DNA from: Lineolata rhizophorae
Lineage: Eukaryota > Ascomycota > Dothideomycetes > Lineolatales > Lineolataceae
Reading direction: 5' to 3'
DNA: 41,929 bases
Assembly (NCBI GenBank): GCA_010093515.1
Contig: MU001673.1
Location: 492,447 to 534,375 of the forward strand
Positions 9,708 through 21,536 of the stretch are shown one piece after another; the stretch's first letter is position 1, and each line of letters starts with the position of its first letter. The position numbers were made by a program, and so were the translations under genes. The notes beneath the pieces are model-generated. The model did not search any database. It was not told the DNA's origin and worked only from the letters and a program-made list of their open reading frames with translations.

Positions 9708-12663
9708 ATGAAGTTCTCGCATAGCTTGCAGTTTAATGCGGTGCCGGATTGGAGTAGCCATTACATCGCCTACAGTAATTTGAAGAAATTGTATGTGTGC
9801 TTGCATAGGATCTTGGTCACAAAGCGGATTATGCTGATTATTGGTGGTGACGGGCAGAATTTACTCTCTTGAGAAGCAAATCCATCAGTCCAAACCGCAC
9901 CACCCACCTTCTACTAATACCGGCGATGCTGAATCCTCTCCTTTGCTCGGAAGCGATCAAGGCGATAATCCGGACCCGGATGTCATCTTTACCAACGCCC
10001 TTGACCATGAGCTCGAGAAGATCTGCTCCTTCTACCAGATCAAAGAACTAGAGATCTACGGCGACGTCGACCAGCTTCTCCAAGATGAATCTGACTTCGA
10101 GGCTGACCAGGGAGGTCTCGAGGTTGATGGCGCCGGTCAGGGGCTGACGAGCTCAAAGCTGCTGAGTAGAGCACAGAAGGAGCGGAGCGGGAGCATATTC
10201 AGGAGCTTCACCTTTGGCGGCGGCAGCGGATGGAAGGGGCGGCGACGAACAAGCACAATTAGTCGGAGCCAGGACGGCGCGGACACGATCGAGGAAGATG
10301 CGGACGAGGACAGTGATGACGATGCAGATGAACGAACAGGGCTCAAGCGCAAGAAATCGTCCACTGGTGCACGTAGTACGGGACAAAGGGGCTGGGACTC
10401 AGAAGACCTGCGCACATCGACCGACTTCCCTACAACGCTATCCCGCCGACGTACCAGCATGGCCGACGACGACTTGCGGGACATGCAGCTCTCGGCGCTG
10501 TTTGACTCGGGCATGACGCTTAAAAAGCGCGCAGTCAGCATGTACGTATCGATATGCGAGCTCCGCTCCTTCATCCAACTCAACCGGACCGGCTTCTCAA
10601 AGGTACTCAAGAAGTACGACAAGATCCTGGATCGGAAACTCAAAGATAGCTACATCTCGCGGTTCGTAGAACCGGCCTATCCATTCCAAAAGTCTACCAT
10701 GGACCACCTCGCCGAAAACTTGACCAAGGTCGAACAGGCCTACGCCAATCTCTGCACCAATGGGTCTGTGCCCGAAGCTAGACGAGAGCTTCGTCTTCAT
10801 CTTAGAGAGCATGTGGTCTGGGAACGCAACACTGTCTGGCGTGAGATGATCGGCATCGAACGCAAGGCTCAGGCAGCCAACATGGGTCTCAGGCAGACGA
10901 TGCTAGGCCAGGAGACGGATCCGTCCAAAGCAAGATTGCAGGGCGATGAAGATCAACCGGAGACCAAGGAGATTGCGACACCTTTGGGGAGATATACCTG
11001 TCCTGGGTGGCTCTTGAGCGGGACATTTTACACACTTGTCGGGATTGTTGCTGTGTTTTTCGTGCTGTTGTTTGCGCCGATCATGAAGAGTGAGGTCGAG
11101 CAAAAGTGTTTGGCTCTCGTCGTACTAGTGAGCTTATTGTGGGCGACTGAGGTACGAACATGCGTCCTTAGAAACCTGTTGACGTTCTTGTTTGTAAACT
11201 GACTGCCTTATAGGCAATTCCCCTCTTCGTAACATCTCTCATCGTCCCCTTCCTAGTTGTCGTTCTTCAAGTTGTACGCTCCCCGGATCCACCACATCGC
11301 CCGCTTGGCGCCAAAGATGCTGCAAACTTTATCTTTAGTGCCATGTGGACGCCAGTCATCATGCTACTATTAGGCGGGTTTACCATCGCGGCGGCTCTAA
11401 GCAAATACAACATTGCGAAGATGATGGCAACATTTGTGTTGAGCAAGGCTGGAACAAGACCACGGACAGTGCTACTGACGAGCATGTTCGTAGCTACGTT
11501 TGCGAGTATGTGGATCAGTAATGTGGCGGCGCCGGTGCTGTGCTTCTCAATTATACAGGTATGTATGGCCCTACAATAACCTAGATAGGCGTTTCATGCC
11601 GCCGTAAGAATTTTACGCATGGTCAACATTGTGAGGGATTTATTATCCAAGCTAACTACTTATGTGTACATAGCCCATTCTGCGTAATCTTCCCTCCGAC
11701 TCCACTATGTCTAAAGCTCTCCTTCTTGGCATTGCCCTTTCTTCCAACATCGGGGGCGCAGCTTCTCCAATCGCCTCACCGCAAAATCTTATCGCTTTGC
11801 AGAATATGACTCCACAACCCGGGTGGGGCGCGTGGTTCTTTATTGCCCTGCCAGTCTGCATCATATCCATCCTACTGATCTGGATCCTACTACTCCTCAC
11901 CTTCCAGCCGGGTAAGAATACCACCATTGTACCTATCCGTCGAATGAAGGACAAATTCACCGGCTTGCAATGGTTCATCAGCGCGGTCACCTTAGTTACA
12001 ATTGTTCTATGGTGCGTCACTCACCAATTGGAACCTGTGTTCGGCGACATGGGCGTTGTCGCCATCATCCCTCTGGTGCTTTTCTTTGGTACTGGCATCC
12101 TAACCAAGGAGGACTTCAACAATTTTCTCTGGACTATCATCATCCTTGCGGCAGGCGGTCTCGCTCTTGGAAAAGCGGTCAATTCTTCGGGTCTGCTCCA
12201 CACCATCGCGCAGAGCATCACGGCGAAAGTCCAGGGATTCAGCTTGTATGGTGTACTCATTGTATTTGCGGCGCTGATACTCGTCGTCGCCACATTCATC
12301 AGTCATACCGTAGCGGCACTAATTGTGCTCCCGTTGGTAAAAGAAGTCGGGCAGGGAATGACGGAACCGCATCCGAATTTGTTGGTCATGGGCAGCGTGT
12401 TGATGTGTTCGGCGGCGATGGGATTGCCGACCAGCGGATTCCCGAACATGAGTACGTACCATACTCAGCTAATGCTGTCTAATAGTAGGATTTACTGCTA
12501 ACATTACTTCTCTACAGCGGCTATCATGATGGAGGACTCTCAGACAGGTCAGAGATATCTGCAAGTTAAGCACTTTATCACTCGTGGGATTCCGAGCTCG
12601 ATTATTACATTCCTAGTCATCATTACGGTAGGATATGGGTTGATGATTGCAGTTGGGTTTTAG
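9708..12663 (+). CDS. SPX-domain low-affinity phosphate transporter (Pho87/Pho90/Pho91 family)
   Basis: Exons 9708-9790, 9858-11151, 11214-11558, 11674-12451, 12518-12663; 881 aa, the size of yeast Pho90/Pho91. Start chosen at the family-typical MKFSHSLQFNAVPDW. The N-terminal SPX domain senses inositol pyrophosphates. Its first part is residues 1-40, and the helical core with basic residues (FSKVLKKYDKILDRKLK) lies at about 246-295. Between them are low-complexity acidic and basic loops. From about residue 410 there are roughly a dozen hydrophobic segments of the divalent anion:Na+ symporter (DASS) type. Key loops include SNIGGAASPIASPQN (near 596), SHTVAALIVLPL (near 783) and GLPTSGFPNM (near 823), matching substrate/Na+ motifs of that superfamily. 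Expected role: phosphate movement across the plasma or vacuolar membrane, gated by SPX. Which paralogue it is cannot be decided from sequence alone. All introns are 62-115 bp with clear branch sites. Confidence 0.92.
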
Positions 12664-14439
12664 GAGCACCCCCATTCTATTTGGAATGTCTTAAATACGA
12701 TTATGTACGTTTTATCCCGTGGTAAACTAAACAAGAAAGTTGGAATCTCCAAAAGAGGCAGGACTAGTTTCTTTTTCCAAATGGAGTTGCAAGGTCTGTG
12801 GCCCTAGTTTGTCCTTTACCAGTGTAAGTATGTTAAAGTACACGTTGTAGGCTGTTAGAGTTCATTTCCTCTGGCTCTCATGCAATTAAAGCTCCTGTGC
12901 GAAACTCAAGGATTACCCGTTTGAAGGTGGTGCGACAGATACTGGATTTTTTCTGGGCATGTGCTAGAAACAGATTAATCACGAAACAGCGACTTTCACA
13001 CTGCAAGGCGTTCTTCAATGCGCTGCCCACCATGCTTTCAGTTGACACCACTAATTACGCAGTTCAGGCCAAATAGCTGACTGATTGGCTTTCCGATGAT
13101 ATGAAGGTCCATGATAGCGGTGTTTGAAAGACATATCAAAGCTCTTCTTCCGGCCTACTCCGTTTCGCTACGTCTTGATTTGAGGGTCTTGCTTGGGGTT
13201 TCCTAGCGCTTATAGGAGAGCAGGTCCGGATATGTATTAGCAGTTTCGAAGTCACAGACCCGCGGGATACGATTTTTGTTCTCACCAACTTGCCTTCCGC
13301 GCTCGATGCCCTAGTGCAACCTTCCCCGCCATAACTCCAAATTATGCCAAATCCGCATTCCAAGTCTTGAATGGGCCTTTCCCCGCGATCCCTAGAAAAC
13401 CTTTCACAAGTTGGGTCTCGATATGCTCTCTTGTAAGGCTTCTTGTGAGCTAGAATCTCTCTAGACGCTTCCCTTCGGTTCCTGTACGCCATGGGGATGA
13501 TATACCGCGCATGGGAACAAATGCGTTTTATAAGTGGAAGTTTCTTCGGCAAAAGGGGCTATGAGCCGTTAAGTCCTGTATCTCATGCTCTGGGCACGCG
13601 AAGTTGCTCATCGTCTTTGGAATTCTTTTGTCTTGCTAGCAATCGAATAAGTCCAATGAGGCATCCTCATTTGACGATCATAGTCAGGTCAAGTACCACA
13701 AGAAGGCTTTCAAAAATTGTCTTTAAGTTGGCAAAGATCTGAAATTGAACCTTCGGCACTGGCTGGCGATGCAAATGCCACGAGGTTTTCCTTTTAGTAG
13801 ACTTACGCTGTTCATATTATTTTGTAGAAAGGAATCATGCATTTCATGCCAATTTACCGGTTATTGTAGGCTTTTTGGATTCTGTGAATACCAGTTCAAC
13901 TTTGAAGTTGTGATTCTTATCCCGCAGTTAAAACCGATAAAAGCATAAGAAAATGGAAACTGGAAAGCGCATTTTGCCATAAGAAAACTCCAGGCCAGTC
14001 TTTGAGCACTCGCCAAGTACTTATAACATCGCTTAAACACAAGGAAAGAACAACTCCTTCTGCCACAAGTCCTCGCCATCGGCAATCTGCTGAGTACAAA
14101 GCACCCTTTCCGGTGTCGGAACCCCACTAAGAATGCATTTGAAAGTAAACAGAGAAATAAGCTCGAATACCGTTCCTCAACCTTCCCCTCAAGGTTGGAA
14201 GACTGCTTGGAAACTCGTACAATGACATCAACTTTTCCTAATGCTTCCCGAATGATGCAATAGAGCTAGAGAAAAGCCCGAAAACCCTCACAAGAACCCT
14301 CTTTGTAGACCTTGAAGCTAAGAATAACCCATGGAACTGTAAACTTGAGAAAACCACCTAGCAGAAAGAAAAGAAGATCAGACTGGCCACCCGAGAATTC
14401 AGAATCAACCATATATCCCACGAGGCTACCTAGGGCTGC
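12664..14439. other. Convergent intergenic region, no supported gene
   Basis: This 1.8-kb stretch lies between two gene 3' ends (the transporter on + and the 696-aa gene on -). It contains only chance-quality ORFs (for example 13136-13552 minus, 13861-14127 minus), with no domain, no repeat and no tRNA-like sequence that I can see. Composition is AT-richer than the genes. Confidence 0.5.
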
Positions 14440-16530
14440 TTAATTCTCTAGAGTAACTTGGATATCGTGCGGACGCTGGACGCGGAGGTAGTGCGCTAGC
14501 ATAGCAGGATCCATGTCGTGCTCGTAACCACGCTGTGGAGGGACCGGTGCCATTTCCATTGCTTCCATGACATCCTTACCTACGCAGTTGGCCAACTCAT
14601 CTGCCGGAATCTCCTGGACAGGCTCATAGATGTTCTTCCTTTCAAGTTTAGGTTGGGTATTGTCGAATTCGGAGTAGGCGAAGGGCAAGTACTCCTCCCA
14701 CTTGTTCGCGCGGAGCCGATCGATGGTCCGGTCGATGTCGGCCTGGCACATGACCTTGTACAGATCCTGAACCGGCCTACGGGGATCGCGAGGGACGGGA
14801 AGCATGCGGCGGAACATTCCCCCGTTGGTGGAAACACGCTGGTCGCCTTCGTAGCAGAACTCGCCGTAGGTCGGCCACATCGCGGTGCTCTCATGGAGTG
14901 GCGTCCAGATGGTGTAGTGGGCCATGAAACTAGCCAGACCGGGGACGAGCTGACGGCGTAAAACGGCCGCCGGTTCCTCGCGAGCTGGGTCCACAATTTG
15001 CTCCGCCTTTTGGTAGATGGTGGCGATCTCTAGATGAGCACGACGACACTCGGCCTCGCGCGAACGCTGCTCCGCATAGTCCCTACGGTGCGCAACCCAC
15101 TCGTCAAATGTCGTGGGGACCATGTCCGAGTCGCGGCAGATGCGCGGGATGTTCTTGTACCAGTTCTCGAAGCGATCGCGCTCCCGAGTGGTGCCAGAGC
15201 GCCACTTTAGAGATGCATTGGGACCGGCAGAGCTCGCGGACGAGTGGCGAGAGTGGTCCACATGCATCAGGCGCTGGGTGAGAGCTCGGGACTGGTCTTG
15301 GAAGTCATGAGAGCCGGATGAAGCGTGATGATGGCCCTGGATAGTCAAGGCATGCGGCTTGAGCTCCATACTGGAATGATCTTGTGAACTGCCAATACGC
15401 ATTGCAAGTGGAGCGTGAGGTGGTGAAACCCTGCGGCGAACGTTATTGTGGCGGTGAAAAGGATTTGAAGACCTCGTAGGTTCATCATTGGTGCCATCGA
15501 GTCCAAGCATGAGAGGTGATGGCGGCATGGCCTTGTCACTGTGCATTTTGCTGGAACTCTTGAACAAACTCTTGGAGTCGCAATCGGCCGGAGAATCCGG
15601 TGAAAAAGGCGGAGTATCATTGGCGCCATCGAGCATAGGCGGAATGCTGCTCGTAGGCATCATGCTGGCATGAAATCCCCGTGATGTGCCCAGAGAGGCG
15701 AGGTACTCTCGAACACTGTTCATGATGCTGGTGGCTTGAGTGTTGTACTGCTGCAGCAAGAAATGATGCCTGTCGTGAAATTCCCGCTCGTTGACAACTC
15801 GTGAAAGTTGATAGCGCCACTTGTCTACCGCAAATGTTGCCACAAGATGCGCTTGCGCGTGGCGAGGGATTTCGCTCGCCTTTGTAGGCCCAATTTCAGA
15901 CCAGGCAATCCGGTAGCAAGCTGTATAGTAGTTTCGCTCTTTGAACGCTAGTGAACCGTCTGGATGGTGGTTTTCAATTTGCGGAACGCCGTGGAAATCC
16001 ACCGGATACGGTTGAGAAGGTGGTTTGTATTCTGGCAGATTCCTGGCAATTTCAGTGTTGCAAATGTCCAGTGCATGCGCAAACACTCGGCCAGGCGACA
16101 CTTGGAGCCAAGCGTCTGCCGATGAATCTGGCGCATCGATGAACATGAATTCCCGGCAGATCAGCATCATGTAGCAGAATTTGGCGTAGTCTTGAAAGAT
16201 TGTGAATTTGGTGCCAACAAATGGTGCAATGATGTTCTCGAGATTGTGCCGTGAATGGATTTGAGGCCAGACTCTCGTCCAGCCATTTCCAGCATCAACT
16301 GGCACGTTCATATGCACCATTGTGCCAAACCCGGGCATTTGAGCAATGGGATGACCTCTGAACATTGCAGAGGCGGGAATGGTGTCAACTCGCGCTGGAA
16401 TAAAGGTGTGCACGATTGCACCTGGATTTGCCTTAGAAATAGGCGAATTTGGTGGCGCTTTGTATGCCCGGTGCGAGGAAGAGACAGCATCACCATGCCG
16501 CGTGCGTGGAGTGGCACCAGCACGCTCCAT
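14440..16530 (-). CDS. Unrecognised conserved-looking protein, 696 aa
   Basis: A long uninterrupted minus-strand frame ends at 14440. It is open back to a stop at 16588-16590, but the first ATG in it is at 16530 (MERAGATPRTRHGD), giving 696 aa. Just upstream, the strand reads GCTGAC...CTTCTTCAG, a good branch and acceptor, so an intron in the leader or an upstream coding exon is possible. No known domain is recognised. There appear to be two compact regions: about 55-290 (aromatic-rich, with GTKFTIFQDYAKFCYMMLICREFMFIDAP) and about 460-680 (charged, with YKNIPRICRDSDMVPTTFDEWVAHRRDY and TIWTPLHESTAMWPTYGEFCYEG). They are joined by a Ser/His/Pro-rich linker (about 290-460). No signal peptide or membrane segment is obvious. 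Length and codon quality make it a real gene. Function unknown. Confidence 0.75.
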   Translation of the reverse strand: MERAGATPRTRHGDAVSSSHRAYKAPPNSPISKANPGAIVHTFIPARVDTIPASAMFRGHPIAQMPGFGTMVHMNVPVDAGNGWTRVWPQIHSRHNLENIIAPFVGTKFTIFQDYAKFCYMMLICREFMFIDAPDSSADAWLQVSPGRVFAHALDICNTEIARNLPEYKPPSQPYPVDFHGVPQIENHHPDGSLAFKERNYYTACYRIAWSEIGPTKASEIPRHAQAHLVATFAVDKWRYQLSRVVNEREFHDRHHFLLQQYNTQATSIMNSVREYLASLGTSRGFHASMMPTSSIPPMLDGANDTPPFSPDSPADCDSKSLFKSSSKMHSDKAMPPSPLMLGLDGTNDEPTRSSNPFHRHNNVRRRVSPPHAPLAMRIGSSQDHSSMELKPHALTIQGHHHASSGSHDFQDQSRALTQRLMHVDHSRHSSASSAGPNASLKWRSGTTRERDRFENWYKNIPRICRDSDMVPTTFDEWVAHRRDYAEQRSREAECRRAHLEIATIYQKAEQIVDPAREEPAAVLRRQLVPGLASFMAHYTIWTPLHESTAMWPTYGEFCYEGDQRVSTNGGMFRRMLPVPRDPRRPVQDLYKVMCQADIDRTIDRLRANKWEEYLPFAYSEFDNTQPKLERKNIYEPVQEIPADELANCVGKDVMEAMEMAPVPPQRGYEHDMDPAMLAHYLRVQRPHDIQVTLEN

Positions 16531-17403
16531 GTCGCTGAAGAAGGCAATGTCAGCGTAGTCTTGTGAGATGCGTTTGACAAAATGCACTCAGAATCAAAGG
16601 GTAGCGGTATGATGCAGCGCTGCAGAAGAGGTGCAAATACAAAAGTGCGAAGCGTGGAGGAAGAGAAAAAATGAGGTGGCGATGTAGCAGAAGCGGAGTT
16701 GAGATTCAAGCAGACACGGAGCTATGAGCACATGCGCAAAGTTACAATTCACCTACCAGATCAAGGAGCCACCCTAGATATGCGTAATGGTACAATCACG
16801 CAGACAACAAGGAGCTTTGCTGGTCAGAGAGTTTTGGGAGAAATAAGAGGGTTGAAATGGAGGGCGTTGGCCAGTTTTTATCTTCTGGCAGCAACACTGG
16901 GTCTGGTACGTAAATGCAGCAGGTGATCGTGCGGTCGTAAAAGACAGTGAATGCAATCAGGCCATTTGCTGGGCCGCGACTGCCTGCATCTGCATGTTAT
17001 GTGAAGGATGCAGAAATGTGCAGCCAAACACCCCAACACCAACTATGTGTCATGCAACGTGTGATGGTCAACTCAATATCTCATTCGCATCATTAGTATA
17101 CACGCTCTGCGCAATAATTCTACATGAAAACATAGCCTCTTTTGAAGAATCAATTCAAAACCTGCAAGCAGTTGTTAGCATTCTGAAATGCAATTGAGGG
17201 CACATCGTGTGCGTATGTCAAATGGCGGTCTATGGCACTGTCATGGTAGCTCAATATTGTCTCCAGGCAACAAAGCCCGCGTGGTGCATCATACCATGAT
17301 TCTGGAGAGCACGCGGGGGTCCAATCATCAAACAAACATATAGATGTGATGCTGAGTAGACTGTCAATGGTGAAGTGAAGATGGCGGGGGTGACTCGTCG
17401 TAC

Positions 17404-17437
17404 CAGCACCATGGCACCACCAGCACCATGGCACCAC
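17404..17437 (+). repeat. Tandem 17-bp direct repeat, two perfect copies
   Basis: The unit CAGCACCATGGCACCAC occurs at 17404-17420 and again at 17421-17437, followed by a further CAG. It is non-coding as far as I can tell and looks like a small replication-slippage minisatellite. Confidence 0.8.
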
Positions 17438-17812
17438 CAGGGGCTATTTCCAAATTTCTTTCCAGCGTCATGCGGTCATTGCCCCCGTGAGATTTCTCGC
17501 TTCAAATTGTAATCTCTTCTATTGTTTGCGGCTTCTAAATGGAGTAGATTGACGAAGTAACACGCGGTATGTCGCGAGGAGATGTGGAAGACGAAGCGGG
17601 AATGAAGTCGCGTCAGTCACGTGGACAGCCTATACCCTTTCGAACACAGATAACAGCTTTGTGGCTTCATAAATCTAATCAGATCCCATCATTCCGTAGT
17701 GCTTCGATTTCCTCGGCGAAATTACAGTAGCGCCTAAAAGATGCCGACTATATTTGACGGCGTGAAATGCTTCGACCACTTAGACCGTAGAATGGGAGCC
17801 TTTTTGTGGCGA

Positions 17813-17819
17813 TGTTTCA
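17813..17819 (-). promoter_or_regulatory. Candidate pheromone response element upstream of PRM1
   Basis: TGTTTCA on + is TGAAACA on -, an exact match to the yeast Ste12 site. It lies about 1.4 kb upstream of the PRM1 start. PRM1 is pheromone-induced in yeast, so the site is of interest, but a single 7-mer at this distance can easily occur by chance. Confidence 0.2.
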
Positions 17820-19235
17820 CCGGCGAGCGACTGAGGGCGTTGACTGGCTGGGACGACCGTTTCCCTTAGCGCTGTGCCACAGCCACCCCCATCATACCCA
17901 CGGATGCACCCCTGTCAGCGATCGAGCGATCCCCGCGAGGTCGGAAAGCGCGAGGGAAGCTCCAGGGTGTCTCCAGCCGCGGTTCCTCGCAGCCAGTTCC
18001 GCTCGGTCCGGGCTGGGGCTATGCAAGGGAAGACAAGAAAGGCCAAACCACCAGACAACAGAGTCGTGATGGTGTAGGAGCGTCGAGCATTTCCTCGAGA
18101 GTGTTAGTTGCAGAAGGGCACCAGCCACTCAGGGTCTGCGGCTGGTGAGGAGTGACGTTTGCCACTCGCGAAGAAACAGGGAATCATCCCGGTCGGCGCC
18201 ACAGCCGACAGCTCTACTTAATCGCCGCCCTGTCGAGCATCTGCGAGGGGTTGGGCGACCTGAACGTGACATTTGCGCACCTCAAGGTTCCAGTTCTTCG
18301 TCCCCTTGCGATCGACAAGCCCTTCGCTCGAACGGCAGAGAGTATTTGAAGCCGCTGGCGACCCGCGGCCTCTGCCTCTGGCTTCACGGATCCTGTCCGT
18401 ACGGGGGCCACAGAGTGCCGCGGATTGTCCGGCGGCTTCAAGCCTGAGCTCTTTGACTCTCCCGTTTCCCCGGTCGCAAGTACCAGAGTCCAGGAAGTGA
18501 GCGCGGCAACTACGTCGCTGCAGTAGGTCTCGATTCGCTCTGAGCGTCTAGAAAGAACAGAGATCTGACACGCGCCCTGGGGGTTTCCGAGCTGTAGATC
18601 CGCCGTTTCCTGGGCGCCAGCCCTGACCAGAGGACCGACTGGCTGCGAAGCGCTCTCCGCCAACGAAGCGAGGGCGCCTATTTGGCCGCGCTAGCCACAG
18701 AGCCTCACCTTTAACAATAGAGACATGAGCGACTGGCCGAAGGCCGAAACGCCTACGCCCAGCGACCCGCTTGTTTCAACGGATTTGCAACGGTCGCATC
18801 AGAGGTCCTGGTGAGTGACCACCTTTGTTTAAAACTCTGGCGTCCACCCGCAGCCATCTTTCTCTGGACCAAATCTGTACCTGCCGTCTTTGTTTTTATG
18901 TGAATAGGTGTATTGTCTCCGAGTGACGAGTTTCCTTTGTACAATTTTCGTGTCCGTTCTATTCAAGGCATTGTATTTGGTAATAAGAGTAATCGCGACC
19001 CTCACACATAACATACCATCATCACTTTTCTTTTCTTTTCCATTGCCGAAACATCACACACACCGCAGCCAGCATATAGTCTGGCACGACGCATACATTT
19101 CTTTTCTTCGGACGCGAGCGGCCATTGCTTTTTCCTTTCGCTTGTAACTGCCACTGGCCTGGCATCTTTGCACCACGAACCAAAAGCTCACCGTCGTGTT
19201 CCAGGCGTGGGCCTTTCGATCGAAAACCTGTCGCT

Positions 19236-21536
19236 ATGTCTACCGCAGGGAACCAACAGCAAACCTTTCCAGCCATACCTCCATCTCACTCCGCTGGCGA
19301 CCATGAGATGCGAGACTACTACGCTGACCCGGATGTACCCCGACCTTCCGGCAATCAAGCCCCATACCTTACACCGTACCTTGGCCTAAGGGCCCGACTC
19401 TCTCAAATATGGGTCAACCGCTGGACGATCCTACTTCTTCTCGTCCTCGTGCGTACTCTCATCGCCATCGCGAGCATCGACGACAACCTCGGATCTGCGC
19501 GTAAGCAAGCTCTGTCGGCATGCACTGGCGTGGAGAGCATGGGCACTGCTATGGCCTCGTTGCCACACTACATGGCGCAGGGCGTCAACGAACTCACAGC
19601 GACCGGAATCGAGAAGTCCGTTAATGGCCTGTACTCGATGCTCACACTCAGCGTAACTGCCGTCGAGGAGCTCGTCGTCTTCGTCATCAACCTTCTAACG
19701 TCGACCTACGTGTGTTTGATCACGCTCGCCGTCAGCGGCAGCTTGCACGTAGCGCTCGATGTTATTGAGGACGTGTCGGACTTCTTGAATAACACGCTGG
19801 GTGACATCGGCGACTCGATCCAGAGCACCGTCGGTGACTTCCAGGACAGTCTGAACGACTTCGCCGACGCCATAAACTCGATCCCAGACTTCTTTGGCAG
19901 CGACTCGGAGGTGCCCGAACTCGACATTAGCGGCGACCTTGATCGCCTGGACGACCTTCAGCTACCATCGAGCTTGGACGAAGGCTTGCGTGATCTCAAC
20001 GACTCCATTCCGACATTCGAACAAGTGCAGAATTTCACAAACAATGCTATCCGGTTTCCATTTGAGAAGATCAAAGACCTGATCAATGGTTCCATCGACG
20101 CTTTTGAGTTCAATCGGTCGGTCTTTCCGGTGCCGGAACGTGAACAAATGAAATTCTGCTCGGAGAATGACGGTATTAATGACTTTTTCGACAACCTCGT
20201 TGACATCGCGCATCTCGCTCGCAAGATATTCATCGCGGTGCTCGTTATTCTGGCCATTCTTGTGTGTGTGCCCATGGCATGGCGTGAGATCAAGCGCTGG
20301 CGCCTCATGCAGCAGCGCGCTCAACTCGTCAACAAGCATGCTTTTGACCCCATGGACGTCATCTACATCAGCTCTCGCCCGTACTCATCTACGATTGGTA
20401 TCAAGCTCGCCAATCGGTTCCGCAGCGTGCGTAACCAGACTGCGGTGCGCTGGGCTGTTGCGTACGCCACTTCAACGCCTGCTCTCTTCGTCTTGTCTCT
20501 GGGTGTGGCGGGCCTTTTCGCCTGCCTGTGCCAACTCATTCTTCTCCGCGCTCTCGAGAAGCAAGTCCCGGAGCTAAGCAACGAAGTTGGCCAGTTCGCG
20601 GAGCGGGTTGTGACGTCTCTGAACAATGCATCCGAGTCCTGGGCGCTGGAGACGAACGCGCTGATCACAGACACCAATAACGACATCAACCGCGAAGTCC
20701 TCGGCTGGGCCGTTAATGGAACCGATGCCCTCAACGACACGCTCAATACTTTTGTTGACGGGATGACGGATGTTCTGAACGACACTTTTGGTGGCACCGT
20801 GCTCTACGATCCGATAACGGAGGTCCTCAATTGTCTGATCCTCATCAAGATTGAGGGCATCCAGCGCGGTCTCACCTGGGTGCATGACCACGCCCACGTC
20901 GACTTCCCCCTGCTGCCAAACGATACCTTCTCACTCGGTGCCGCGGCCTCGCTCACAGATTCCGGCTCCGACGACGCCTTCCTCGCCAACCCCGACTCCG
21001 TCGCCTCGGACCAAATCACGGCGGCGGTCGTCGAAGTCATCGACAAGATCGAGGAAGGCATTCGCATCGAGGCCTTCATCTCCGGCTTCATCGTGCTCGT
21101 CTGGGTCATCCTGGTCTTCATCGGCATCGGCCGCGCCGTGACCGTCTTCGCCTCGCCGGGCAAGACCCGCGCCGAGGGCGGCCCGTCAGCGTACCGCGTC
21201 GACCCCGAAACAGACAACATGCGCGGCGGCCACTTGCACGACGTAATCCCGGCCTCGGCCGCCCCCCCTTACGAGTATCACGACTCCACCAAGGGCGCCG
21301 CTGCCCCCGCCGACCCCGCCGACAACCCGTTCGAGCCGCGAGCGTTCCCGACTTATGGGCCGGGCGCTGGTGGTGCAGATACGGGGACAAAGATTCACGA
21401 CGGGGCATCGCGTGATGTGGGCGTTGCGGTGACGAGGCCGGTGCATTTGCGCAGCAGTAGCCATGGGGACCTGGGCGGTGTGACGCCTGTGGACGAGAAG
21501 AGCGGAGATCCATTTGGAGACCGGAATCGTGTCTGA
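19236..21536 (+). CDS. PRM1: Plasma membrane fusion protein Prm1
   Basis: Intronless frame of 766 aa. The start is the ATG at 19236 (MSTAGNQQQTFPAIPPSHSA); the frame is open further upstream but lacks an ATG. Prm1 promotes plasma membrane merger during mating-cell or hyphal fusion. Membrane segments lie at about 62-80 (WTILLLLVLVRTLIAIAS), 136-170, 331-350 (IFIAVLVILAILVCVPMAW), 415-439 and 612-637. Two large, presumably extracytoplasmic loops are rich in NxT/NxS sites and amphipathic repeats (about 175-320 and 440-610). The family signature SACTGVESMGTAM with Cys96 and Cys533 (EVLNCLILIKIEG) corresponds to the two cysteines that cross-link yeast Prm1 dimers. The C-terminal 125 residues are a Pro/Gly/Asp-rich cytoplasmic tail. 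Identification is firm from the pattern of loops, cysteines and the LPHYMAQGVNELTATGIEK stretch. Confidence 0.93.
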   Translation: MSTAGNQQQTFPAIPPSHSAGDHEMRDYYADPDVPRPSGNQAPYLTPYLGLRARLSQIWVNRWTILLLLVLVRTLIAIASIDDNLGSARKQALSACTGVESMGTAMASLPHYMAQGVNELTATGIEKSVNGLYSMLTLSVTAVEELVVFVINLLTSTYVCLITLAVSGSLHVALDVIEDVSDFLNNTLGDIGDSIQSTVGDFQDSLNDFADAINSIPDFFGSDSEVPELDISGDLDRLDDLQLPSSLDEGLRDLNDSIPTFEQVQNFTNNAIRFPFEKIKDLINGSIDAFEFNRSVFPVPEREQMKFCSENDGINDFFDNLVDIAHLARKIFIAVLVILAILVCVPMAWREIKRWRLMQQRAQLVNKHAFDPMDVIYISSRPYSSTIGIKLANRFRSVRNQTAVRWAVAYATSTPALFVLSLGVAGLFACLCQLILLRALEKQVPELSNEVGQFAERVVTSLNNASESWALETNALITDTNNDINREVLGWAVNGTDALNDTLNTFVDGMTDVLNDTFGGTVLYDPITEVLNCLILIKIEGIQRGLTWVHDHAHVDFPLLPNDTFSLGAAASLTDSGSDDAFLANPDSVASDQITAAVVEVIDKIEEGIRIEAFISGFIVLVWVILVFIGIGRAVTVFASPGKTRAEGGPSAYRVDPETDNMRGGHLHDVIPASAAPPYEYHDSTKGAAAPADPADNPFEPRAFPTYGPGAGGADTGTKIHDGASRDVGVAVTRPVHLRSSSHGDLGGVTPVDEKSGDPFGDRNRV

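Larger units (their letters stand above)
16531..19235. other. Long divergent intergenic region (shared promoter side of the 696-aa gene and PRM1)
   Basis: The two flanking genes point away from this 2.7-kb segment, so it holds both promoters. ORFs on both strands at 17806-18663 are short, overlap one another and have no recognisable product. A 17-bp tandem pair lies at 17404-17437. A TGTTTCA string (the reverse of TGAAACA, the Ste12 pheromone response element in yeast) lies at 17813-17819, and a weaker CGAAACA at 19047-19053. The last 200 bases before PRM1 are pyrimidine-rich, as is common in fungal leaders. Confidence 0.5.

Noticed and set aside
17806-18663. Cluster of ORFs on both strands in the PRM1 upstream region
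   Set aside because: All are short, overlap each other in opposite directions, and reflect local GC richness. None has a domain or splice-supported continuation.
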